A stretch of DNA of 64,000 bases from Mariniflexile fucanivorans (GTDB lineage: Bacteria > Bacteroidota > Bacteroidia > Flavobacteriales > Flavobacteriaceae): NCBI RefSeq assembly GCF_004341235.1, contig NZ_SLUP01000009.1, forward strand, positions 1-64,000, read 5' to 3'. Position numbers and translations under genes: made by a program. Below are positions 46,388 to 55,085 of the stretch, one piece after another. The first letter of the stretch is position 1; the number at the start of each line of letters is the position of its first letter. The notes under the pieces are model-generated. The model was not told where the DNA came from. It saw only the letters and a program-made list of their open reading frames with translations, and searched no databases.

Positions 46388-47575
46388 ATGCAAGTATTAA
46401 TATTAAATTCAGGGAGTTCTTCCCTAAAGTTTCAATTATTTTCAATGCCCGAAGAAACCATTCTATGTTCTGGAATTATAGAACGTATTGGTTTCAGCGA
46501 TGCTATTTTTAAATATAAAACCAATAAAGATTCTATTGAATTGGAATCAAAAATTTTAAATCATAAAGCTGGATTAAAACTGGTAGCCCAACATCTTTTA
46601 GATGAGAAAATTGGTGTGATAAAATCGCCAGAAGACATTGCTATTGTTGGTCACAGAGTGGTACATGGTGGTATTTATTTTAGCAATACAACAGAAATTA
46701 CAGATGAAGTTAAAGAAAAAATAAAAGAGTTATCATCGTTAGCTCCGCTTCACAACCCTGCGAATTTAGAAGGTATTACAGTTGCTGAAGATATTTTTCC
46801 AAACGCTAAACAAGTAGCTGTTTTCGATACTGCTTTTCATCAATCTATTCCAGAGATCGCTTATAAATATGCGATACCTAACGAATTTTTAACCGAACAT
46901 CATATTCGTTTATATGGTTTCCACGGTACAAGCCATAAATATGTTTCAGAAAAAGCCATTGAATTTCTAGGTAAAAAAGAATCGAAAACCATAACTGTTC
47001 ATTTAGGAAATGGTTGTAGCATAACAGCTGTTAAAAACGGAAAAAGTATAGATCATTCTTTAGGATTTTCTCCTGTTAGTGGGTTAATTATGGGAACACG
47101 TTCTGGAGACGTTGACCCAGCTATTATTTTTTATTTAAAAGATAAATTAGGATACAGCTTAAAAGAAATAAATACGCTTCTTAACAAAAAGAGTGGTATG
47201 CTAGGTTTAACGGGCTATAGCGATTTACGGGATATTGAAGCGATGGCCGCTAAAGGCAATAAAGAATGTATTTTGGCTTTGGAAATGAATGCGTACCGTA
47301 TAAAAAAATATATTGGTGGTTATGCCGCTGCTTTAAACGGATTGGATGCTATTGTATTCACAGCTGGTATAGGCGAAAATTCAAAATATATGCGTAACCT
47401 TATATCTGAAGGTTTGGAATTTTTAGGAATAAACATAGACGTTGAAAAAAATAATTCTGATTTAAGAACGATACGTGCAATAAGTACAGACGATTCCAGA
47501 ACAAAAATCTTGGTAATTCCAACCAATGAAGAATTGGAAATTGCCAAACAAGCGGTGAACTTAATTAAAAATTAA
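46388..47575 (+). CDS. ackA: Acetate kinase
   Basis: 395 residues of the acetokinase family: the start VLILNSGSSSLKF, GHRVVHGG, FDTAFH, GTSHKYV and GFSPVSGLIMGTRSGD. It forms ATP and acetate from acetyl phosphate, partnering pta upstream. The ATG at 46388 is chosen because the family start begins there; the frame extending upstream overlaps pta. Its 3' end overlaps the convergent DUF2807 gene by 15 bases. Confidence 0.97.
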   Translation: MQVLILNSGSSSLKFQLFSMPEETILCSGIIERIGFSDAIFKYKTNKDSIELESKILNHKAGLKLVAQHLLDEKIGVIKSPEDIAIVGHRVVHGGIYFSNTTEITDEVKEKIKELSSLAPLHNPANLEGITVAEDIFPNAKQVAVFDTAFHQSIPEIAYKYAIPNEFLTEHHIRLYGFHGTSHKYVSEKAIEFLGKKESKTITVHLGNGCSITAVKNGKSIDHSLGFSPVSGLIMGTRSGDVDPAIIFYLKDKLGYSLKEINTLLNKKSGMLGLTGYSDLRDIEAMAAKGNKECILALEMNAYRIKKYIGGYAAALNGLDAIVFTAGIGENSKYMRNLISEGLEFLGINIDVEKNNSDLRTIRAISTDDSRTKILVIPTNEELEIAKQAVNLIKN

Positions 47576-48307
47576 GCGCCCTTTATACAATTCCTGAACA
47601 TCTATAATTGGAGGAGTCGTTACAGAAATAATATTTCCTGTGCCAGATATCGTTCCAATTATAGATTGTTGCGGGTTTACAATCATATCATTAGAACTTC
47701 TGTTCCATAACACGACGTTTTGAGCTATTAAATTAGCTCCTTCAAAACGCGATGTGCCTGCTGCAAATGTAATATTGAGGTTATTTGTGTTTCCTGAAAT
47801 GTAACAATTAGATAGATTGTTGAACACTAAATTAAAATTATCATTATCAATTTGCAATCTGAAATTCCCACTAGTAAACGAATCAGGCGCATTATAATCT
47901 TCTGCTAGAATAGTTAAAGCTGGATAGGTTAAAACCCCATCAGAGCTTACATCGTATTGTGTAGAGCTTCTTATTTCAGTTATATTTTGAGACGTTACGT
48001 AAATTTTTGTAACGCCATAATCGCGCACATAATTACACGAATTATTATCGGTAAGTATCAGTCTTCCATCTAAAACAACAGCTTCAACATCATTTATTAA
48101 ATTCTTTCCTGTTTCAATTATAACTTTTTGTTCTAAGCCTTCTTTTATAATTAATTCCACATCTCTGTTCACCAATATTTTATCAAATGCAGAAACACTT
48201 ATTTCTTGCTGAATGATTGTTCCAGTGGTTTGAAAGCAATCGCCTGCATTTTCGCTGTTGCAGGAAAATAGAATTATTAGAGTTAGTATGTATGTTAGTT
48301 TTTTCAT
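47561..48307 (-). CDS. DUF2807 (head GIN domain) lipoprotein
   Basis: 248 residues with a lipobox (LFSC, C16) and a beta-helix body typical of DUF2807: VSAFDKILVNRDVELIIKEG at the start and repeated VxIxxxNITEIRSS-type strands. Such proteins are common surface or periplasmic lipoproteins in Bacteroidota, with proposed adhesin roles unproven. It is convergent with ackA. Confidence 0.85.
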   Translation of the reverse strand: MKKLTYILTLIILFSCNSENAGDCFQTTGTIIQQEISVSAFDKILVNRDVELIIKEGLEQKVIIETGKNLINDVEAVVLDGRLILTDNNSCNYVRDYGVTKIYVTSQNITEIRSSTQYDVSSDGVLTYPALTILAEDYNAPDSFTSGNFRLQIDNDNFNLVFNNLSNCYISGNTNNLNITFAAGTSRFEGANLIAQNVVLWNRSSNDMIVNPQQSIIGTISGTGNIISVTTPPIIDVQELYKGRLIFN

Positions 48308-48377
48308 TTTTGTCTTTCCTATGGAAAAGGAATCTACAGTTATATTTTAGTTCAATCGATGGGGTTTTTGCTGATGA

Positions 48378-49478
48378 TTACAGCCGAACACCAATTCCTA
48401 TTTCAACAGCTTCTGCTTTGGCTGCATGTGTTTTTAAAGAAATCGCTCCAAACCATTTCTCGTTAACATAACGCTTCAAACCAATTCTTGTATACATTTT
48501 ACCTTCAAAATCAAAGGGATAATACACATAATACCCCAATTGTGTTTCTAAAGACGTTCTATTAATAAACAATTCGTGTCCCACAAAAACACCTACGCGT
48601 TTATAATCTTCATCTCCAGAAACATTTTCTTCCGGAAAAGCGACACTTTTATAATAAATAAGTTCTTTTAAAAAGTTTGAAAAAAACACATCTGTCCCAA
48701 ATTGAAGCGCGCTTTTTACATTAATTCTCTTATCAGCATAAGCTGAAACAATATAAAATGGATAGGTGCCACTTCCTACCACATCACTTTCATTAAAACC
48801 ACCTCTAAAAGCAAGATTGTATTTTATGGGTTGTGTAAATTTTTCTTTTCCACCATCTGCTATGGTTGTAATATATTCTGGCTCTTCTTCATCTAAATTA
48901 TAGGTAACTCCCAAATTAAAAGCAAGGGTATTTACACTTGCGTTGGGTGCTTTTACATTAGCATTTGAATAATGAATTAACGAAAATCCTGCTTGTAACC
49001 CGAATTTATCGATAATGCGTTCCTTTTTATAATTAAGCATCATCATGGTACTGCTTAAAATATGCGAACCAAACGCAATGTTTCTATAATTAGTTTCTTT
49101 ATCGTACGGATTTGGTGCATACCCAATACCTTGTCCGATTCGGAACATTAAATTCCGATTAAAAAAATAGAAATTATAATGGGCGTACAACGATGCATTG
49201 TTTCCTAAAACATCATTTTTAAGGTTTTGATATGCGAATGATACGCCATAATCGGGATAATTATAACGCTGTTCCCATTCGTTGAATCCGTAGGTTTTCT
49301 TATTCCAACTTAAAATAATACCTTCAGGATGCCCTTGAATTAAATGGAGGATATCGTTGTTATGTACTGCAATATTGCCTTTAAAGTAGTTCACATCGAA
49401 ATAAGACGTATGCTCCTTATTTTGTGAAAAAACAAAAAAAGTAATAAGTAAAAAGAAGTAGGTTAGAAATAGTTTCAT
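48378..49478 (-). CDS. PagL-like lipid A deacylase / acyloxyacyl hydrolase
   Basis: 366 residues: signal peptide ending VFSQ, then an outer-membrane beta-barrel with strands ending in IGIGVRL. HYSNANVKAPN (H169, S171, N172) matches the HxSN active-site motif of PagL-type lipid A 3-O-deacylases, and the catalytic pair His/Ser is intact. It would trim acyl chains from lipid A. It starts on the last base of metF, so it is coupled to it without an obvious functional link. Confidence 0.85.
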   Translation of the reverse strand: MKLFLTYFFLLITFFVFSQNKEHTSYFDVNYFKGNIAVHNNDILHLIQGHPEGIILSWNKKTYGFNEWEQRYNYPDYGVSFAYQNLKNDVLGNNASLYAHYNFYFFNRNLMFRIGQGIGYAPNPYDKETNYRNIAFGSHILSSTMMMLNYKKERIIDKFGLQAGFSLIHYSNANVKAPNASVNTLAFNLGVTYNLDEEEPEYITTIADGGKEKFTQPIKYNLAFRGGFNESDVVGSGTYPFYIVSAYADKRINVKSALQFGTDVFFSNFLKELIYYKSVAFPEENVSGDEDYKRVGVFVGHELFINRTSLETQLGYYVYYPFDFEGKMYTRIGLKRYVNEKWFGAISLKTHAAKAEAVEIGIGVRL

Positions 49479-50434
49479 TAAAATAACTCTTTAGCAATCG
49501 CTTGTATATTGTCGCTTTTACCCATGGAGTAGTAATGCAAAAACGGTACACCTGCCGCTTTTAATTCTTTCGATTGTTGAATAGCAAACTCAATTCCTAC
49601 CTGTCTAATTGCTTTATTGTCTTTACAAGCCTCAACAGCTTCAATAAGTTCTTCGGGCAAATCTATTTTAAAAACTTGCGGTAATATTTGTAAATGACGC
49701 TTTACGGCAAGCGGTTTAATACCTGGAATAATAGGTACGGTTATACCAATTGCTCTGGCTTTTTCTACAAAGTCAAAATACTTTTTGTTATCAAAAAACA
49801 TTTGCGTTACTACATAATCGGCACCCGCATCTACTTTTGCTTTTAGGCGTTTTAAATCGGTATTAAACGACGGTGCTTCCATGTGTTTTTCTGGGTATCC
49901 AGCAACCCCAATACAAAAATCATAATTATGCTCTACCTCTATATCGTCGTGCAAATATTTCCCGTTATTTAAGTTCGTTATTTGTTGCACTAACTCACTG
50001 GCGTAGGCATTTCCGCCCTCGGTTGGTGTAAAATAGGGCTCGTCTTTTCTAGAATCGCCACGCAAGGCCACCACATTATCAATTCCTAAATAATGACAAT
50101 CTACCAAAACATACTCGGTTTCTTCCTTTGTAAAGCCTCCACACAACAAATGCGGAATGGCATCTACATTATATTTATGCATAATAGATGCGCAAATACC
50201 AACAGTCCCTGGACGTAAACGGGTAATGCGTTTATCAAAAAGTCCATTGCCTTTATCAACATAAATATATTCTTCTCTAGAAGTTGTTACATCAATAAAT
50301 GGCGGATTAAATTCCATCAATGGATCGATGTTATTGTATAAATCTTGAATATTTTTACCTTTTTGTGGCGGTACCACTTCAAAAGAAAACAATGTTTTGC
50401 CGTTGGCTTTTTTTATGTGATCTGTTACTTTCAT
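49478..50434 (-). CDS. metF: Methylenetetrahydrofolate reductase
   Basis: 318 residues. The FAD-binding barrel shows FSFEVVPPQKG, ALRGD and TQMFFDN, with IPGIKP near the end. It forms 5-methyltetrahydrofolate for methionine synthesis. It is coupled to the PagL-like gene (one-base overlap). No SAM riboswitch was recognised upstream; the 5' gap holds a dispersed repeat instead. Confidence 0.95.
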   Translation of the reverse strand: MKVTDHIKKANGKTLFSFEVVPPQKGKNIQDLYNNIDPLMEFNPPFIDVTTSREEYIYVDKGNGLFDKRITRLRPGTVGICASIMHKYNVDAIPHLLCGGFTKEETEYVLVDCHYLGIDNVVALRGDSRKDEPYFTPTEGGNAYASELVQQITNLNNGKYLHDDIEVEHNYDFCIGVAGYPEKHMEAPSFNTDLKRLKAKVDAGADYVVTQMFFDNKKYFDFVEKARAIGITVPIIPGIKPLAVKRHLQILPQVFKIDLPEELIEAVEACKDNKAIRQVGIEFAIQQSKELKAAGVPFLHYYSMGKSDNIQAIAKELF

Positions 50435-50489
50435 TTCCCCTAAATCCCCAAAGGGGACTTTTTTATTTATTAAATCTAAAATCTTTTTT

Positions 50490-50670
50490 ACGCGTTACCA
50501 CAAGGGTCGCGCTTTTATTCATGCGCTTTCATTTTAAATCAATGAATTCATGAACATAAATGTTTCGTTGCAAGTCCTTGCTCAAACGCTTAGGCGTTTT
50601 CACTGCAAATGCGAAGCATTCACGATTTCAAATTTATCAAAATAAAATGCATGAGTAATCGCTAACGCAA
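50490..50670. repeat. Dispersed intergenic repeat (family B, copy 2)
   Basis: Starts ACGCGTTACCACAAGGGTCGC and ends AGTAATCGCTAACGCA, and shares TTGCAAGTCCTTGCTC and AAATGCGAAGCATTCACGAT with the 40819-40951 copy. It has an extra internal block (about 50520-50560). It lies in the gap upstream of metF, next to a small hypothetical gene. Confidence 0.8.
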
Positions 50671-50677
50671 GTGCAAA

Positions 50678-50917
50678 TTAAAGCAATAACTTTTTAACAG
50701 CATTATAGTCTTCTTCATATTCCCAATAAATCCATCGTCCATCCACATAATCGGTTAAAATATATTTCTCGCTAATCGATTTAATTCTTGAAACAGGAAT
50801 TAGTTTTTTTGAAAAATTTTCCGAAGGAATAGGCTCCATCATTTCCTTGTTTTTGCTATTATAACCATGCGATATAATATAGCTACCTAATGTTAATTCT
50901 ATAAATTCTGGTTTCAT
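50678..50917 (-). CDS. Small hypothetical protein
   Basis: 79 residues, cytosolic by sequence, with a mixed beta/alpha pattern (FIELTLGSYIISHGYN; DGRWIYWEYEEDYNAVKKLL). Not recognised. It lies 76 bases after the gldA stop on the same strand and ends next to a dispersed repeat. Confidence 0.6.
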   Translation of the reverse strand: MKPEFIELTLGSYIISHGYNSKNKEMMEPIPSENFSKKLIPVSRIKSISEKYILTDYVDGRWIYWEYEEDYNAVKKLLL

Positions 50918-50993
50918 TATTTTCCTTTAGATTAGCAAATAAATTATTCTTTAATACATGAAGCGGATTAAATTTGGGAATTGAAACCTCAAA

Positions 50994-51890
50994 TTACCTT
51001 GAAGTCAATTCCCTAAAAAGGGATTCTAAACTTGCGTTTTTTTGGTTAAGTTGTAAAATTTTTAATTGATTATCGTGTGCAAAATCAAAGACATGCGAGC
51101 GCATATCTTCCGAAGTTGAAAAGGTAATCTCATAAACAAAACCATAAGTATTAACAACCGTTTTTACTTTTGGTAATTTTAATAAAAAAGCATCTTCAAC
51201 ACGATAATCAAACTCAACAATAACCGTTTGTTCTTTGCTTTCACGTAAATCGTTCAGTTTTTTATCGGCAACAATTTCACCTTTGTTAATTATAATAACG
51301 CGGTCGCACATCGCTTCAACCTCCTGCATAATATGTGTTGAAAGAAATACCGTTTTAGTTTTACCAATCGTTTTTATAAGGTTTCTTATTTCAACCAACT
51401 GGTTTGGGTCTAAACCTGTGGTAGGTTCGTCTAAAATTAAAACATCGGGATTGTGTAAAAGGGCATTGGCTAAACCAACACGCTGGCGATATCCTTTTGA
51501 GAGTTGCCCAATTTTTTTATGAGCTTCGGTTGTTAAGCCTGTAAGTTCAACAACTTCGTCTATACGTTGTTTATTAACCTTGTAAATGCTGGCGTTAAAC
51601 CCTAAATACTCCTTAATATACATGTCTAAATACAAGGGGTTATGTTCTGGCAAATAACCCACACTTTGTTGAACTTGCTGTTTATTAGTACTTACATCAA
51701 AGCCATTTACAGTAGCTATACCTTCATTGGCATCTAAATAGGTGGTTAAAATTTTCATCATGGTCGATTTTCCTGCGCCATTCGGACCTAAAAAACCAAC
51801 AATTTCTGGTCTTTCAACTTTAAAAGAAATGTTATTTAATGCTTTTTGGTTTCCATAAAGTTTTGAAACACCTTCTACTTGTATCGACAT
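50994..51890 (-). CDS. gldA: Gliding-motility-type ABC transporter ATP-binding protein (GldA-like)
   Basis: 298 residues: Walker A GPNGAGKST, Q-loop, signature LSKGYRQRVGL, Walker B ILDEPTTGLDP and the H-loop STHIMQEVE, then an ~80-residue C-terminal domain. Sequence and host group suggest GldA, the ATPase of the GldA-GldF-GldG ABC system. The gldF/gldG partners are not adjacent, which is normal in these bacteria, so another ABC role is possible. Confidence 0.85.
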   Translation of the reverse strand: MSIQVEGVSKLYGNQKALNNISFKVERPEIVGFLGPNGAGKSTMMKILTTYLDANEGIATVNGFDVSTNKQQVQQSVGYLPEHNPLYLDMYIKEYLGFNASIYKVNKQRIDEVVELTGLTTEAHKKIGQLSKGYRQRVGLANALLHNPDVLILDEPTTGLDPNQLVEIRNLIKTIGKTKTVFLSTHIMQEVEAMCDRVIIINKGEIVADKKLNDLRESKEQTVIVEFDYRVEDAFLLKLPKVKTVVNTYGFVYEITFSTSEDMRSHVFDFAHDNQLKILQLNQKNASLESLFRELTSR

Positions 51891-52035
51891 ATTTAAAATT
51901 ATTTGTTCAAAAATAATGATTATCTAATGTAATGCGAGTTTTGCTGTAAAATATTTAAAACTTTTAGTAAATATGAAAAAAAGGTTTTAGACTGCTTTTA
52001 TTTCTTAAAATATTAGTTACTTTAGCGGCATAATT

Positions 52036-52116
52036 ATGAAGACAACAGTAGGTTATACATATTTTAGCGGATTTTATTTTTTCTTTAGCAGAAAAAACGA
52101 GACGTTGTATGTGTAA
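52036..52116 (+). CDS. Phe/Tyr-rich leader peptide of the aromatic operon
   Basis: A 26-codon open frame whose residues 7-17 (YTYFSGFYFFF) carry five Phe and three Tyr, with a fourth Tyr at codon 25. It is followed by alternative hairpins and a terminator (52141-52170) directly before pheA. This is the layout of a transcription attenuator: ribosome stalling at scarce Phe/Tyr-tRNA favours an antiterminator. No Shine-Dalgarno sequence is visible, as is usual in Bacteroidota. Confidence 0.75.
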   Translation: MKTTVGYTYFSGFYFFFSRKNETLYV

Positions 52117-52140
52117 TTTATAAACATAAATTTTAATACT

Positions 52141-52170
52141 AAGTCTCGATGAAAATCGGGACTTTTTTTT
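52141..52170 (+). terminator. Attenuator terminator before pheA
   Basis: A 10-bp stem (AAGTCTCGAT with ATCGGGACTT, one G-U) around GAAA, then a T run. CGAGAC at 52098-52103 is complementary to GTCTCG of the terminator's left arm, giving the competing antiterminator, and TTATACATA (52053-52061) can pair with TATGTGTAA (52108-52116). pheA begins at 52175. Confidence 0.8.
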
Positions 52171-52174
52171 GTAT

Positions 52175-53002
52175 ATGATTAAAACGGTAGCAATCCAAGG
52201 AGTAAGAGGGTCATTTCATCATATTGTGTCGCAACAATATTTTGATAAGCCTGTTGATGCTATAGAATGTTCTACATTCGATCAAGTAGTCGATTCTTTA
52301 ATAACTAAAGCATGTGATGCTGCTATAATGGCTTTAGAGAACTCTATAGCGGGGTCCATCATTCCTAATTATGCATTGATAAACAAGTTTGGATTGCATA
52401 TTGTTGGCGAGCATTATTTGGATATTCAGCACAACTTAATGGTGTTACCTAATCAAAACATCAAAGAAATTAAGGAAGTGTATTCGCACCCTATGGCGTT
52501 GTTGCAATGTATGGAGTTTTTTAAACTGCATCCGCATATAAAACTGATTGAAGATAAAGATACCGCAGAAGTTGCACAACGTATTCAAGAAAAGCAACTT
52601 AAAGGTATTGGAGCTATTGCCAGTGTGATGGCTGCCGAAATTTTTGAACTGGATATTATTGCACATAGCATTCAAACCATAAAGCATAACGAAACGCGTT
52701 TTGTTATTGTAAAACGGGTTAATTCTGAAGTTCCAGAAAACCAAATAAATAAGGCATCGGTTCGATTTGAAGCAGACCATAAACGTGGCAGTTTAGCGGC
52801 TATTTTAAATGTGATGAGCGATTGCAAATTGAATTTAACAAAAATACAGTCGTTGCCCATTGTTGAAACACCTTGGAAATATGCCTTTTTTGTGGATGTT
52901 ACTTTTGAAACTTATGAAGAATTCAAAAAAGCAAAGTCTATTATAGATATTATGGCACAAGGATTTAAAGTATTAGGCGAATATAAAAACGCAAAAAAAT
53001 GA
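52175..53002 (+). CDS. pheA: Prephenate dehydratase
   Basis: 275 residues: a dehydratase domain (about 3-180, VAIQGVRGSFHH, ALENSIAGSI, KHNETRFVIV) and a C-terminal ACT domain (about 190-270; HKRGSLAAIL), probably the phenylalanine feedback site. It forms phenylpyruvate. ATG at 52175 follows the attenuator T run by 4 bases. It overlaps the aminotransferase by 4 bases. Confidence 0.94.
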   Translation: MIKTVAIQGVRGSFHHIVSQQYFDKPVDAIECSTFDQVVDSLITKACDAAIMALENSIAGSIIPNYALINKFGLHIVGEHYLDIQHNLMVLPNQNIKEIKEVYSHPMALLQCMEFFKLHPHIKLIEDKDTAEVAQRIQEKQLKGIGAIASVMAAEIFELDIIAHSIQTIKHNETRFVIVKRVNSEVPENQINKASVRFEADHKRGSLAAILNVMSDCKLNLTKIQSLPIVETPWKYAFFVDVTFETYEEFKKAKSIIDIMAQGFKVLGEYKNAKK

Positions 53003-54144
53003 TTAAAGCAGCAAACAGACTAAACACCGTTGAGGAATACTACTTCTCAAAAAAATTACGAGAAGTAAATCTGCTTTTAGCAAATGGCAAGCCTATTATT
53101 AATTTAGGTATTGGTAGCCCAGATATGCAGCCACCACAAAAAGTAATTGATGCTTTAAATGAAGGGTTTTCAAACCCTAATGCCCATAAATATCAAAGTT
53201 ACCAAGGGCTTCCAGAATTAAGAGAAGCTATTGCAGGATTTTATAAAGAACATTTTTCGGTAAGTTTAAGTCCCACAACTGAGATTTTACCATTAATGGG
53301 AAGTAAAGAAGGGATTATGCACATTTCAATGGCATACCTAAATGAAGGCGATGAAGTATTAATACCAAATCCTGGGTATCCAACCTATGAGTCGGTTACC
53401 AAATTAGTGGGTGCAAAACCAGTTTTTTACGAATTGGATGAGGCTAATAATTGGCAACCAGATTTTAAAGCCTTAGAAAAATTAGATTTAGCTAAGGTAA
53501 AAATTATGTGGGTAAATTATCCGCACATGCCAACAGGTGCACAACCAAGTAAATTTTTATTTGAAGAATTAGTTGCTTTTGGTAAAAAACATAGCATTTT
53601 AATAGTAAACGATAATCCTTATAGTTTCGTATTGAACGAAAATCAACAAAGTATTTTGAGTGTAAAAGGCGCAAAAGATGTTTGTTTAGAGTTAAATTCC
53701 TTAAGCAAAACTTTCAATATGGCAGGTTGGCGCGTTGGCATGGTAGTTGGAGATAGCGAGCATATTAACAATGTTTTAAAAGTAAAAAGCAACATGGATT
53801 CTGGAATGTTTTACGGCATTCAAAAAGGTGCTATTGAAGCTTTAAAATGTTCAAATATGTGGTTTAGCGCACTGAATAGTGTTTATAAACAACGTCGGGA
53901 TTTAGTATGGCAATTAGCCGAAGCTTTAAACTGTACTTATGATAAAAACGCAACAGGTTTATTTGTTTGGGCAAAATTACCGCCGTTCGTAAAATCGGAA
54001 GAGTTTATAGATTTGGCATTAAAAAACAATCATTTATTTATTACGCCAGGAACAATTTTTGGTAGTAAGGGTGAAGGTTACATCAGGTTTTCGTTATGTG
54101 CTTCCACCGAAGTATTAGAAGAAGCCATTGCAAGAGTGAAATAA
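52999..54144 (+). CDS. Aromatic-type class I/II aminotransferase
   Basis: 381 residues of PLP-dependent aminotransferase. The PLP Schiff-base lysine is in SLSKTFNMAGWRVG, with NPGYPTYES upstream. Its place in the operon suggests it aminates phenylpyruvate and hydroxyphenylpyruvate, though substrate range cannot be read from sequence. It overlaps pheA by 4 bases and is followed by tyrA after 1 base. Confidence 0.92.
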   Translation: MIKAANRLNTVEEYYFSKKLREVNLLLANGKPIINLGIGSPDMQPPQKVIDALNEGFSNPNAHKYQSYQGLPELREAIAGFYKEHFSVSLSPTTEILPLMGSKEGIMHISMAYLNEGDEVLIPNPGYPTYESVTKLVGAKPVFYELDEANNWQPDFKALEKLDLAKVKIMWVNYPHMPTGAQPSKFLFEELVAFGKKHSILIVNDNPYSFVLNENQQSILSVKGAKDVCLELNSLSKTFNMAGWRVGMVVGDSEHINNVLKVKSNMDSGMFYGIQKGAIEALKCSNMWFSALNSVYKQRRDLVWQLAEALNCTYDKNATGLFVWAKLPPFVKSEEFIDLALKNNHLFITPGTIFGSKGEGYIRFSLCASTEVLEEAIARVK

Positions 54145-54145
54145 A

Positions 54146-54997
54146 ATGAAGAATATATACATTATAGGAGTTGGGTTAATTGGCGGAAGTCTTGCTATTG
54201 ATATTAAAAAGAAATATCCAGAATCGGTAATCCATGGTATTAGTAGAAAAGAGGCCACACTTGATGAAGCTTTAGCGCTTAATTTAATTGATAAAAAGGC
54301 CACTTTAGATGATATTGTAAATGCCGATTTAGTAATTATTTCCATTCCTGTGGATGCTACGGTGAAATTATTACCAACTATTTTAGACAAAATACCAGAT
54401 ACAGGTTTGGTTGTTGATGCAGGCTCAACAAAAGAAGCGATTTGTAAAGTGGTTGAAAACCACCCGAAACGAAGAAATTTTTTAGCCATGCACCCCATTG
54501 CGGGGACTGAACATTCGGGACCAAGTGCTGCGATTGCTGATTTGTTTGTTGGTAAAACGAACATTATTTGTGAAGTGGAAAAAACAACTTTTAAGCTACA
54601 AGAAAAAGCATTGGAGTTGTTTAAATCTATTGGTATGCGTATGCGTTATATGAATCCGGAAGCGCATGATAAACATATAGCTTACGTTTCACATTTATCG
54701 CACATTAGTTCGTTTATGTTGGGCAAAACGGTGATGGATAAAGAAAAAAACGAACGTGATATTTTTGATATGGCAGGCAGTGGATTTGCATCAACCGTAC
54801 GTTTGGCAAAAAGTTCGCCAGAAATGTGGACGCCAATTTTTAAACAAAATAAAGAAAACGTTATTGAAACGTTGGAAGAATACATTAATAACCTGACTCA
54901 GTTTAAAGAGTTAATGAAAGCAGACGATTTTGAGGCTGTCTTTAATGAAATGAAAGAAACAAATTATATAAAAGATATTTTAAACGGAATAATATAA
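54146..54997 (+). CDS. tyrA: Prephenate dehydrogenase
   Basis: 283 residues. The N-terminal NAD-binding domain starts YIIGVGLIGGSLA; later FLAMHPIAGTEHSGP and SHLSHISSFML are typical of TyrA. It oxidises prephenate to 4-hydroxyphenylpyruvate. No ACT or chorismate mutase domain is attached; the latter is in the next gene. Confidence 0.94.
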   Translation: MKNIYIIGVGLIGGSLAIDIKKKYPESVIHGISRKEATLDEALALNLIDKKATLDDIVNADLVIISIPVDATVKLLPTILDKIPDTGLVVDAGSTKEAICKVVENHPKRRNFLAMHPIAGTEHSGPSAAIADLFVGKTNIICEVEKTTFKLQEKALELFKSIGMRMRYMNPEAHDKHIAYVSHLSHISSFMLGKTVMDKEKNERDIFDMAGSGFASTVRLAKSSPEMWTPIFKQNKENVIETLEEYINNLTQFKELMKADDFEAVFNEMKETNYIKDILNGII

Positions 54998-55010
54998 ATA
55001 CCAATTAATA

Positions 55011-55061
55011 AACACCAAATTCCAATGGTTGCCCAATGTAAGTTTTGGGATTTGGAATTTA
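55011..55061. repeat. Intergenic nested inverted repeat (family C, copy 2)
   Basis: AAATTCCAA (55016-55024) pairs with TTGGAATTT (55051-55059), and inside it CCCAA pairs with TTGGG. The same plan is seen at 8530-8591, also between two genes of one operon. A hairpin in the transcript seems likely. Confidence 0.55.
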
Positions 55062-55085
55062 ATTTTTGAATTTTTACAATAGATT

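Noticed and set aside
50435-50677. SAM riboswitch before metF
   Set aside because: The gap is filled by the family B repeat; no SAM-II or SAM-I core was recognised.
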